This document shows positions 1-12,100 of a stretch of 64,000 bases of DNA, piece by piece. Under the pieces are notes generated by a model. That model ran no database searches and was not told the DNA's origin. It saw only the letters and a list, made by a program, of their open reading frames with translations. The stretch comes from Amblyomma americanum (Eukaryota; Arthropoda; Arachnida; Ixodida; Ixodidae): positions 181,445,478 to 181,509,477 of the forward strand of contig NC_135497.1 of assembly GCF_052857255.1 (NCBI RefSeq). The letters are read 5' to 3'. Both the position numbers and the translations under genes were made by a program. Each line of letters begins with the position of its first letter. The first letter of the stretch is position 1.

Positions 1-126
1 AGAATATATAACGTCGACAGAATACATAGGCTTCTACGGGGAATCGGTGGGAATGGCTCTTCTGCAGCTGTTGCACCTAGAGCTTCGCGTGCTTATCTGG
101 AATTTCTTTTGTCTCACTTTTCGCAG

Positions 127-367
127 ACTTGTGCAGATGGATGAACGGGCGCAAGTACTACGTCGCCCTGGGCGACACCGGGAGCATCACGGCCACCAAC
201 GTGACTACCGACGGTGGCGGAGCCAACTCGAACGGCGACCACGACCCGAACCAGCCGCGCATCCCGCAGCGGTGCAGCGTCGAGTTGATCACGTGTCCAA
301 GCTGCCACATTGTCGTGTCTCTCCTCTACATCAACATCCCATCCTGTTCAAGCGATGGATCCTGCCA
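127..367 (+). CDS. Exon A: N-terminal part of CUB domain 1
   Basis: The acceptor is a pyrimidine tract ending tcgcag at 126 and the donor is GTAAGT at 368. The first two bases complete a codon from an upstream exon, so this is not the first coding exon. The translation contains [11 protein letters not shown] followed by the hydrophobic strand [11 protein letters not shown], as in the first half of a CUB domain. The exon ends in phase 2 (CA), and the next exon supplies the G to give Gln in SCQCDYVWV. A second AG at 135-136 could serve as an alternative acceptor, but it would change the frame. Confidence 0.82.
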
Positions 368-3300
368 GTAAGTCAACCAGAGCTGGCGCCGATCTCAGTG
401 CGCTTTGGGGACAACATGTACAGTCGTCCACGCACACACGGCTACAGCGCTCGAGCGGCGCGCTCTGTTGTGCATTTCTGACAACTGCCGTTGCCCGGCG
501 GCTCCGACACAGCTTGCAAAGGCATGGGGAGTTAAGCACAGCCGGTGGGAGTATGCGCACACGATAAGGCCGGGTTTAGAGGCCTAGGCCACTCGCAAAT
601 GACGCCATGCAGTGCACGCCGTTCGAGCGCTCTAGACAGGTGTGCGCACGACTGTACGTTGGGGAGGGGCAGCAGCAAAAACAAATGTAGAGCCGGCGTC
701 GCAGCGTAAGCGGTATGCCCCACGTAACGTCAGCCAGGGGTGTAACAAAAGTGGTGCGTATATATATGCATGCATGGAAGCGAAGCCAAGATTGACGCCG
801 GTCTTCGAGAGGTAGTAGAGTGGGTTCTCTGGCGTGGCAGTAATTACAAATGAAAACAAAAAAGTAAAGAAAAATTATTACTAACGAACCTGGCAACGAA
901 GTGTGCTTTTTATGCTCCAACGATAAGAACATAAACGCTTTGAGCTGTCATTTGTATGTGAGGTCGATGTCGAAAGGGCGAGAGGTAGAGCAGGATAATC
1001 AGCCATGCTGACTGGCGTAGGTCTGCAGCCGACGTGGTCATCCATGATTGACGTTAACGTTAATCCGTGGTAAACTTTCGTTTTCCTTAAATTGTGCGGG
1101 GCGAAGGTAACGGGACGTTGGTATACCTTGTATACGTTTAAGGCGTGACCAAAAGCGCCAAAGCACATGGAGAAGACGTTAAAACTCGAAAGCGCCATTC
1201 AGGCAACGCTGGCGATAAAAGCGAGCCGGCAGTGATGCGTTTCGGAACGTCGTCGTGTGGTCGCGTTAACTGCAGTTTTGATAGCACCGCAGAAGCAGCG
1301 GGGCAGCGCGACTGCGTTCGCCGCTGACGTGCGCTCGAAAGCTGGGCGCGCGTCGTGCATTGCTTCTCGGCGTCGATAAATTTGTTCCGGCGCTTGCGCA
1401 ACACGTCCGCTGGCGTGGCCTAACTGGGCCGCCCCGTGCCAGGGTCGAAGGCCCGCGATCGAAGGGGAGGACGCCTCCCTGCGGTTCATTTCTTTCCGCA
1501 ACTCCATTTAAACGCTTCACGCAATTTGGCGAGCGCCGCGGCGGCGGTCGTGCACGCACCGGCGCGTACGTCATTGGGCGCACGTTTCCCCCCGGGCCGC
1601 TCGTTCCCGTGCTTGCGGGACGACGACGACTGTTTCCACGTTCATTAGGAGCAGCGTCCCGTTTGCGGCGGCGGCGCAGGTGAAACCGAACGCGCCTGTC
1701 CTTCTCCGTCGCTGTTGCGCACCGGCAGAGTCGCCTTCGTGTCCGCGCTTGTTTTCTTCGTGCGAATACTTTGGCCAGAGTGTGTAGGCAGCATAGCGCG
1801 AAAGCGCTGCTCTACGGCGAGCCGCGCGGGCGGCCCGATGTATAGAGCAGAAATGGGGTCAGGCTGGTCCTGTTTCCTTCCTCAACAAAAGAGGGAAAGA
1901 AAGAAACAAGACGGAAAACGCCAGGCGATTTCCGCTAAAATTGAAGGGATCGAAACCGGGCGCGAGTTAAAGTAAGAAAGGGAACTGCTGGAGTAGTCCC
2001 ATTCTCAGCCGTGACGCGCGGAAACCGTTCGTGACGTCACTGTAGCCCTCGCGCAGAGGCAGCCGACGCAGCCGGAAACTCCGCTGCTGGAAAGACACGC
2101 TGCTCCGTCTTCCTTGCTGTCGACACTATCTTCTTGCCTTTCCCTCCATAATATGCTGCGGTGTCGTGTCGTATTGTGTATTTTTTGTGAGCGTGATTTT
2201 TCGTATACGAAACATCTCGCTACAGTGAAGCCTCGTCCGGCTCCAGCGCTGTGAGGAAGCGGACCGCACTATGCTAAAACAGCTCCAGGACGCAACGGCT
2301 AATTCCCTTCAAAGCAGGCACCTCAACTGCTGTGACGTCGCGGTCAACCGCCTTGCACCTGCCTGCCGGTCACGCGCGAATACCACGCTGACCTCCGTTG
2401 AGGGCATTTGCCATTTCGTTCTTGACTTGTATCGGAGTGCGATACAACGTTTTCCATACACACCACCATGGGAGGGGGGTTGTACACGCCCCCCCTGCTT
2501 TTCTGAAGGCACGCCCTTAATTCGCGACGATAAGTTTTTTTTTTTAAATACGCGACGAGGAATTTTTCTCATCTTTGTCATAAGTGTTGGAATCATAAAC
2601 GTTGGTATAGTCCTACGCGACACACCAACGGCACAAATAAAAAAAATTAAAAATGACTACGGCTGCACCTCAACCCTCGTGCGTATTTCTCTGAAAGCTC
2701 TGAAAACCAGTGACGAGCATAAAAGCCGTCAGAGCGTTCGGCGTCATTTACGAGCCAAATTCATAATTCGCCGCGTGAACTACGGCTGCTCCTCAACCGG
2801 GCTTATTAGCGTGTTTTCAGTGGCAGTTACTGGGACGTATCGCAGGGAACATCACAGAAAAGTCTTCATGTGGCGGCGCAGAAGAGCGACTATACCAACC
2901 GCTGCGTTACCGACGGTTCCGCAGCGATACAACCCCGTGCACGCGCTCCCTTCTTGTCGCGCGGTGTCACCGGCGGCGAGCGTTACAAAAAAGCGTGAGC
3001 GCGAAGAGTTGAGAGAGAACAGGGTGAAGCTTTTTTTTTTTTAACGCATGATTAGAAAAAGCGGCACCAAATAGCAGCGCTGTGCCAGTAGACCTTATAC
3101 GGGTGACCTTTGCCGGTCTTTCGTGGCGTACTTTGTAAACGATTTAGTCTCCGCGTGGATCTAATTCTCGCGTTGTTCGCGAATCGCATGCAGCTCGCGA
3201 AAAGTACTCTGGGCAAAATTTCAACAGCTAATTGCTAAAAACAAATGTCTGTCGAGCCCTTGCACTCTCGTAAAAGCTCTGAAAACCAGTGACGAGCACA

Positions 3301-6101
3301 AAAGCCGTCAGAGCTTTCGGCGGCATTTACGAGTAAAATTCATAATTCGCCGCGCGAACTACGGCTGCTCCGCAACCGGGCTCATTAGCGTGTTTTCAGC
3401 CATGCATGTAAATAGGCGCCGCGGAAGTGAGCGCTGAGCCGCGTTCTTCCCTTTTCAGCGTCTGGAAGCTTGGACACCTAAGGCGCAGTAGTTGTCCAAA
3501 TGAAGTCTGCTGCCCTGTTCGCAAAATGTGCCGCTCGCAGAATGTTTTTAAACTGCGACTTTGGCTGAATTCGCGAAGCACGCGAAAGACAAGTGGCTTA
3601 CAGAATGCGTCATGAACCATGCAACTTCGGGACGAGCTATACCTATTCATCCACACATTGCATTGCCGCTTCGGGGCAGAATGCGATACGACGTGCGCAC
3701 GCACTCACGCAAGCAGCAAGCCGGACACTTATGCCCGCGCAAAAATTACTCCGCCAGTGTTTCCTCGCGATACGCAGCGCACCTCTGATATGGTGGGGGC
3801 AGGGAGAAGGAAGCCTGGGAAGCACGAACACCGCACCGCGCGATCCATTTATCACCTCCGGGCGGAATAAGCTTCGATCGACGAAGATTCGACGCTAAAG
3901 CCGTCGGATCAAAGTGTCAAAGCGTTGGGCTGCGCTCGAAGTCAGGGAAGAGCCAAAGACACACATGAAGCCAAAGTCACGAAGCCGCTGTGCTTTCGCA
4001 GTGATGTGGCTCTTCTTCGCGCGCCGCCAGTCGGTGGCCCTTTCGGATACGTTTGGGAAGTCCCTTAAGAACAAATAGCGCCTCCTAGGTGCAGAAGAAA
4101 AAAAAAACTCGCAGGACGGTTACGACTATATGTAACGCGAGATTCAGCGATAGCCGGCGTAGTGGCCAAGTGATGCACCCTGCACTGGCATGCGGCTGTT
4201 GTTCCAAACAGAGCCACCCGTAGGCTTATGCGACCCAGGTTGACCGTGATATGGGTGAGTGCGTTGATGACCAGTGGGTGCGGTAATGACATCCACCCGC
4301 CTGGCCGGATGTGGATGTCATTAACGCACCCGCCGGTTATGACGACGGCGACGCGCAAGCCAGGGACGGGCGCCTAATAGCTACCGCTGTAAAACAAATG
4401 TTTTTCTCCACTGTCAAGCTGTCCCCAGAAGAACACCCTTTTGGGTGCTAAAAAGGGTGCAGAGATCAGCACCCTTCAGGAAGAGGGCACAGCGTGAAAG
4501 TTTAGAGGGCGCGCATCAGACCAAGGCTTTTGCTTCATGGGTGGATCAATGTGGAGCACCCTTCCAACATGCATTCGTAGAGGTGTTATGAAAAAATAGT
4601 ACCCTTTAATGAGGGTGCAACCATTACATCCTGTAAAGTATCATTAAGTGCACCCTTCCTTAGGGGTGCTGATCTCTGCACCCTTTTTTAGCACCGAACA
4701 ATTGGAAGAGGGTGTTCATCTGGGGACAGCTGATTTACACCCTAAAGGGTGAGAAATTGGTTAGTGTGTGGATACTTTCCTGCAGGAAGCTGAAGCGCCT
4801 GGTCGTCTGCCTGGGCCCTGTCCTCTGCATAAACTTCGTGATCGTACACTTCGTATACCGGCGATGTCTCCGAGGTCGGCAGCAACTTGTTTCCTCAGCC
4901 TAGAGCACGTCATATCATGACTGTCTATAGGTATAATGGTCCTACCCGGCCCATGTCGAATGATGACTGCTGTGAAGCATGCAGAACTGCTGATACGTTC
5001 GAACACGTATTCTTTCTTTGCCATCATCATACAACTCACTAGAGCAGGTTTAATGTCTTCCATGCGACATGACTGTCGTGAGCGACTGTATTTGACTCGA
5101 TGCTTCTCCGTGCAGGACCTCAGGTTATGCCCATTTGTTTTTAAGGCGGGTGCTAACTTTTCTGCACGTTGTGAGTGTGAGTGCGCGCCTGTGACCCCCC
5201 TCCCCCAGCTCTTTTTTTCGTCTTAAATTTTGCACAGTTTCGTTCACTGTTCATGTCATGTCATTTGATCACTACCGCGCTTTTTGATTTCCGTTCTTAC
5301 GTAACTGAGGACATGTCTTTAACATATAAAGTTAAGTTGCCTTCTGTCCGCATAATTCTCCCCCCCCCCCCCCCCCCCCCGTCGCTATCATTATCATGGA
5401 CGATTCAGTAGCGTCAGCACCATTGAGAAATGACTCTGTGATTATTGGTGCTGATGCCGGCCACAGTGAGAATTTTCAGCTCTTAACATTTTTCCGTGTA
5501 TTGCGCAACACGCCAGACCCTTCCATGCTTACAGGCCTAGCTACAGTACGTGTAGGAGTGAAGTGCAGTCACTACAGCTGACATTTTGGCTTATTTACCT
5601 TTCTTTAGAAGGCACTAACGTGGCTTGCCTTAACGCCTGTCGCCGCCTAATAGGCATGTAAAGGTCAGTTGTGCATGAAGTTACATGTCCTTAAATATGT
5701 GACTGAATATGTGAATATATATGCGACTGCAGGAAACTTCCCACCGCCTATCCTGCAGATTGCTGCCGAAGTTTCGCGCAGTATGCTGTGCTTAATCACA
5801 AGGAGAGCTGAGCTCAGCGAGAAGTAATGCGTGTGGAGAGCGCTGAACGGAATTTAGGAGCAAAAACACGAGAGGCGGTCGATACCTGGAGTTCTGTTAG
5901 CACAAGAGCCAAAAAAAGATGTTCTTTCTTAGTCGGCTACATTACACGAAGGAAAAGCACTTCTAATGATGCGTGGCTTTCGAGTTCCAGCTTGAAGAGG
6001 CCAGACCATTGTGCATGCAAGACGCAGATCTTCAGACAAGGAGGAAATAAATTACGCTCCTTGGCGTACATCTGCTAGACAAACATAAGAGCAAGGGCCG
6101 A

Positions 6102-6158
<57 letters not shown>

Positions 6159-9100
6159 GAGCGGTGACTGACTGTGCACTTTAAAACGGTTATTTCGTCC
6201 GGTTTGTGTAGTTTTCCTTGCGGGAACCTGGTGCAGAGGAAATGGCTCGCCTCTAGCACGAGAATATTTCAAGTGCGGCGCCCTTCAAGCGTGAGCACAC
6301 GGCGAAGGAAGAAGAAAAAGAAATGCTGTGCGGGCTTCAAGCCTAAGTGCATCAACCCGTGCAGTGCTCCCCTTGCGCGATCCCCATTCGCCGTCTTCGA
6401 TGAGGTCGCGCGCTTGTAAAAACTAAGGCGACGAGAAAAGAGCACGTGTCACAGGCTTGAAGACTGAGGGGAATTCAAGAGTGTCTGGACCATTTCTTGT
6501 CCCTGCTCCTCTAGCGATAAAGAATTCTTTCGGGGGTTTTTGTTTGCTTCTTGGGTTTCCCTCTGGTTGTCTTAGACGGGCATGTATGCCTTCGTTCGGT
6601 GCTGCGCCATTCAGGTTTCTTCTTTTCTTTTTTCAAGCACTTTCACGCCTTCGCGAACTAATTGTGGTAAAAAGTAGGCTTGCTGGCCGGTTGCAGGTGG
6701 TTATAGTTAGCCAAGCTTTTCTTTTTATTTTATTCTCTTCGTTGCGTTTAATGTATTAAGTCTTGGCCAATCCTCGTGCAAGCTCACCACTAAATTGGAC
6801 GAGTATTGCGAAAGGTGGAGGAATGGGCATTCCACGAAACGTGGGCGGCCTTCGAAGTTTTCCCGGCGCAGGAGGCAATGTGCATGCTTTGCCGCCAAAT
6901 ACGCTCAGATGCCCGGGAACGCTTGCGGCGTCCCTCCGAGCAGCACCGTTTGCGCAAGTACAGCGGACGTCTCGGAACAACACGCCAGCGGACAAAGGAG
7001 TGTCGGTAATTAGTATTAGTTCTAGTTATAAAAAGCGCGTGTAATAATGATGCGGTTTCATTTAAAGTTTTGCGCCCAGAGTGACGACAGGTCGGTTTTA
7101 AACAGGTAGATAGACTTGGCACTGGCACACACGTTGTCAGCCTTCATCGATGACGGCTAATCTTGTTTCTTGTTACGCCATTTGTTCCGGTGCTCGCAAG
7201 TTCACTGAAGCTTGGGAAAAGGCTCTCTTGTTAGGGCTCTAGTCCACGTTGTAATCTTCACGGTTGATTCCTTTTTTTCTTTTCCTCGTTTTGAATAGTG
7301 TATGTCTCTTTTTTTGCTCCTTTACTGAGTTTGTCTTCATGAGCTATTTCCCTCTTTATTTTTCTTTGTGCGGGACTTTGAATTTCCGACTGAGCAGCCA
7401 ATCCCTCCCCCCCGTGGGCACGCACCGTTTACACAAAGGCACAGTAACAGAAAGCAGAAAAAAAAACTGAAACATCAAGAAATCAACTAAGAAACAAAGC
7501 CGTAAAGTCCGCAAACCCCAATGAGCTTACGAACGGCACAGAGAACGGTCCGTGGCTGAAGCCCGAGTGAATTTGGCGCCAAACAACAATACATTCGCAA
7601 CGGAGAGCAGATTAGCTCGGCTGTCGACGAGGTTATTGCAGTAAGGTTTGCGAAGGGAGATGAAGCGCGACAGGAAGGGAGGAAATGGTTCATTGTTTAA
7701 AGTTCTTTGCGCAACAAGCAGAGTTTAATGAACGAACAATCAGACCGGGAGGAAGGGGATGAATCCTGGAAGGAAAAGTAGTCGCATTCTTTCGCATTGC
7801 CAGGAAAGGCGTGGACCTGCATTCCTCGAAAAATTCAAAAAGCCTGACATTATCCGAGGACAAAATGATGCAAAAAAGACGATTAATCAGCGTGCTTTAG
7901 GAATAACGGTTTCCCGAAGCGCGGGCGGTAAGCCGTGCCCAAGAGACCACTCGAGGCTGACCTTGCGATGTGGCTCGGCACGGTAGTAGAAACTGGCGGT
8001 GACACATGGAAAAAAAAGCCTAGGCGGAGTTAAAACACGTGCCAACTGGGATAGCGCCTGTCACACCGATGACCCAATATGCTGATGACGCAATTACTTT
8101 CTGGCGGCGACGAATTCTGCTAGAAAAATTAGGATGTTGTAACGTGAGTGGAAGGGAAAGCTCAGTCATGCTGAGCAGAACAAGCGAGCAATCAAGCAAA
8201 AACCCGTTGCTTGTTTCTTCCTCGCATTGAGCTATATAGCTCATCAGTGGCAACGACACTGCGCGATGGAAATAGGAGGCCTTCGAGAGTTCACTCTGCA
8301 TGTTTTGGTTATACATCGCCGAAAACAAAGTTAATGTTTGGTGGTTGTTGTTAAACGTTTTCATTTGCCCAGGGGAAAAAAAATGTGCGACTCTTGCTTG
8401 CTGCATCAGTCGGTCGGTTGCATTTGGTGAGACTGCAGTGGATTAAACTAAAGAAGGCATGTTCGATTTACAGCTGCGAGAGCAACACCTGAACGAAGGG
8501 ATTCCCACCCGACGTCTTCAGATAAAATATCCACGAAAAAAAAAGGATACTAAATTCGGCGTGGAAATACCTTTTCGGTCGAGATAGAAACCAGCGACAC
8601 AAATTTTGGAAGACCGGAACTGTAGGTACTGCTTAAACATGGAGTCGGGCTTTAGGACAGGTCGAACCCTGCGGCACGCTCCCCTGTAAGCGTAATAGGC
8701 AATTTGTGGGCGGAAATTCAAGCGCCACCTTGATGATAATCTTCAAATACTCAAAAAACCCGAGTTGCGGTATCGCCTCCTGGCGGTATAAGAACTAAAT
8801 AGACAACGGAGTTGTCGCCGGAGGAACGAGAACAGGACATTTGTGAACATTATGAGAGAGAGAGAAAGGCACTGACACCAGATTTCCAGTTCGGACTGAT
8901 AAGACTGCAGAATGGCATAAAAGTGTGGAGGCCGCATTGAAAGCAGGAAAAGAAAATATGTCGTCAGCCAACATATTATACGGATCGAGGACAGCGAGAT
9001 ATCAGATAGAATGAAAATGGAGGACCGGACCTGGAACACTTGAAGTCTGTCTCTTTCGTCCCGGAAACAAAGGAATGTTCTGCCTATGAGGAACTGCTGG

Positions 9101-12100
9101 GTCTAAGCAACAAGAGAGTCCTGCACTTTACAGGGGTTCAATAGTAAATTCACAAGCCCGTGATCAGCGCTACCATACGACCGTCAGCATCCAAAATGGC
9201 GGGAGCGGCAGTCTTGCATGACCGCCAAGCCAGCCACTCGAATAATGTTTTCCAAATCAATATGAACACACAAAACATCATTGGCAGAATCCAGTCTGCC
9301 TCGGACAGATACCATTATTCCTGTAAATGTACTGAGTTAGACGAATACGAACCATTTTCTCAGTTATTCCGATGATGTTGTATTTAAGCGAGATGGGCCT
9401 GCAAGTCTGCAAGAGCTGGGAATCTATGTATGCTTCAAAGAGCAGTCGGAAATGTTTTGATCTTGACCAGAAATATGAAATACAAATCTCACAGGGCGGC
9501 TATTACCTGTGACGCGAAATTCGGTGGCACGTGTTTCTCGAGTCAAGTCAAAGGAAGCTTTGCTGTCTCATGTGAGGAAAATCTGCACAAAATATTTGGA
9601 CCGGGAGGCTGCAGGGCTTGTATCTGGTCCAACAACAAAAAAATAACAACAAGGAATCTGGGCACGAAATGTGCAAACCAGCGTTTCAAAGAATGTAAAC
9701 AGAGAACAAAACAGCGAAATTACATCCTAATTTGATTGTACAGAAACTAATCTAGAAGGTAGTTTAAAATTTCTGGATAGTTTGAATGCTTAAATTTCTT
9801 TGACAATGTATTCCAGACCTTGGTTCGGGCGAATTCAGCTAATCTCTCACCGTACGTATTAATCTGTACGAAGGTAAAAATTATCGTTAGCAGCATGTCT
9901 TGTGCTGCGAATGGCAAAAATGGATAATCTCAGGGGGAATGAAGAGTTGTTGTTATAGAATTTAACAGAAGGGAAATTGTGTAGTCGTGCAACTAAAATT
10001 TTAGTACTTGAGGTTCTTCGAATAGACTACTGCTTGGACGACCTAGGGAATAAAACGTTATTATCCATAGTGTTCGTTTTTGTAAGCTTTGTAGAGTATA
10101 CTAGATTCGTTGAGTATGACTGACTGCAATAATCTGTGTGACAAGATACTCACGAAAAATACAAAATACAAACGAGATCTTTATGCTCTCGCATAAAAAG
10201 GCTGCATAGCAGACAACGCGCGCACCCGGCGGCGTATCGCGAAGTTAGGCAACTTACCGGACATGACGTAGGTACGGGACAACGAGAACTTTCCTCAAGC
10301 TGGACCCATCAGGAATGAAAGGGTTACGGACGGCGTGGATTGAAAAAAGGTTAGAACTGCGCGAATTAGACACGACAGGAGAACAGGAACAAACACGACA
10401 ACACAGGCGCCTGTGTTGTCGTGTTTGTTCCTATTCTCCTCTCGTGTCTAATTCTCGCAGTTCTAACCTTTTTTCTGCAATGAACCAACTAGCCCGCAAG
10501 AACGTTCTAATTCGTGGATTGAAAGGCAGGTGGTTGAAATGCGACTTGGCAGTCCTACTGTGGTACTGTGGAAAAGTGTTTTTTTTTTTTTAATGTTAGG
10601 CGCCTTCGGACTGCGAGACGGGCACGCTGCCCGTAGGCCACGAAGGCTCGTTGGTTTTAGATGAATTAAGGTGAACCTCATGAATGCGTCATTGTGCTTG
10701 ACATAGCTGTACTAGCACCGCTGCCTCCTCGGTGACGGAAGCAGACGCCCTGAAACTAAATGTGGTCTCCGCTCGCGTGCGTAAGTTCGCAGTGCTGTAA
10801 ATTCCTGCGATTGCGTTTGCATCGCTAACACATCATAAGCCTGACTACGGCCACTGCAGGGCAAATGCCTCTCCCACGTCTCTCCAATTAACCCTGTCCT
10901 TTTCCAGCTGCGGCCACACCGTATCCCCGCAAACTTCTGAATCTCATCCGCCCGCCTAACCTTCTGCCGCCCCCTGCTACGTTTGCCTTCTCTTGGAATC
11001 CACTCTGTTACCCCTTAAGGACCAGCGGTTGTCTTCCTTATTGGAATTTTATTGCTGATTTTATGGAGGACTATTATAGCTGTGCAGTCGTTATATATTC
11101 CGATATTTTCTCATAAGGCTCTTCTACACCCTTATCCAACAGTACCTAACAGATGCGTGCCCGCTCGCTGTGGTTTCTATGGGCAGCAGTAAGCCTGCCT
11201 ATAGAAACCCGCGCCTCAGCTATGCAACCCGCGAGAATTAGCCCGATCACTCGAATGATCCGTTCTTACGTCATTTCCGGCACTTGATAATAGCGACCCT
11301 TTTTCGACTTTCGGTTTGAGAAACGACAATTTCTGCGAGCGATTCTTGGCGCACTCACTTCCATTACGAATGCTATCCCTTGTTTTTAAGATCATCTGTT
11401 CACATGCAGAATGTTTCGGTTAAGTTCGGCCTCATGTTTGGCGCCACGTTCGGACGATGCTCACTAAAAGCATTTAATCCTTAAAGGGACACTTCCTTTT
11501 ATCGGCAGGGCATGCTGCCAAAGTCCCGGGGTAGATTTAGATCACTAAAAAAAAAAAAAACTTGGGCGTCGCTTAAGCTTCTCCTTTAAAAGTTGAACGC
11601 GACAGCATTATCGAGTCCCGTTCAAATTGCCTACCAAACACTCGCACAACGACCCGATTCATAATTAGCATACTCATAATTGCTGGTCTACGCATCAGTA
11701 CTCTTCATTAAGGCCGCCGCGGTGGCTCAGCGGTTATGACGCTCGGCTGCTTATCCGAAAGACGCGGGTTCGATCCCGGCCGCGGCGGTCGAATTTCGAT
11801 GGATGAAAAATTCTAGAGGCCCGTGTACTGTGCGATATCAGTGCACTTTAAAGAACACCAGGTGGTCGAAATTATCCGGAGCCCTCCACTACGGCGTCCC
11901 TCATAGCCTTAGTCGCTTTGGGACGTTAAACCCCATAAACCAAACCAAACCAATCTTCACTAAGTCAAGCACAACGACGCATTCACTAGGTTCACCTTAA
12001 TTCATCTAAAACCAACGAGCCTTCGTGGCCTATGGGTAGCGTGCCCGTCTCGCCGTCCGAAGGCCCTGTATTCGATTGCCGGCCAAACCCAAATTAACCG

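Noticed and set aside
2271..3044. 257-codon + strand ORF in intron 1
   Set aside because: It runs across the 127-bp repeat and a poly-T region, has no recognisable domain and an implausible composition; it is most likely chance.
6032..6272. Poly-Leu/poly-Ala ORFs at the CAG repeat
   Set aside because: They are translations of (CAG)18 in non-genic frames.
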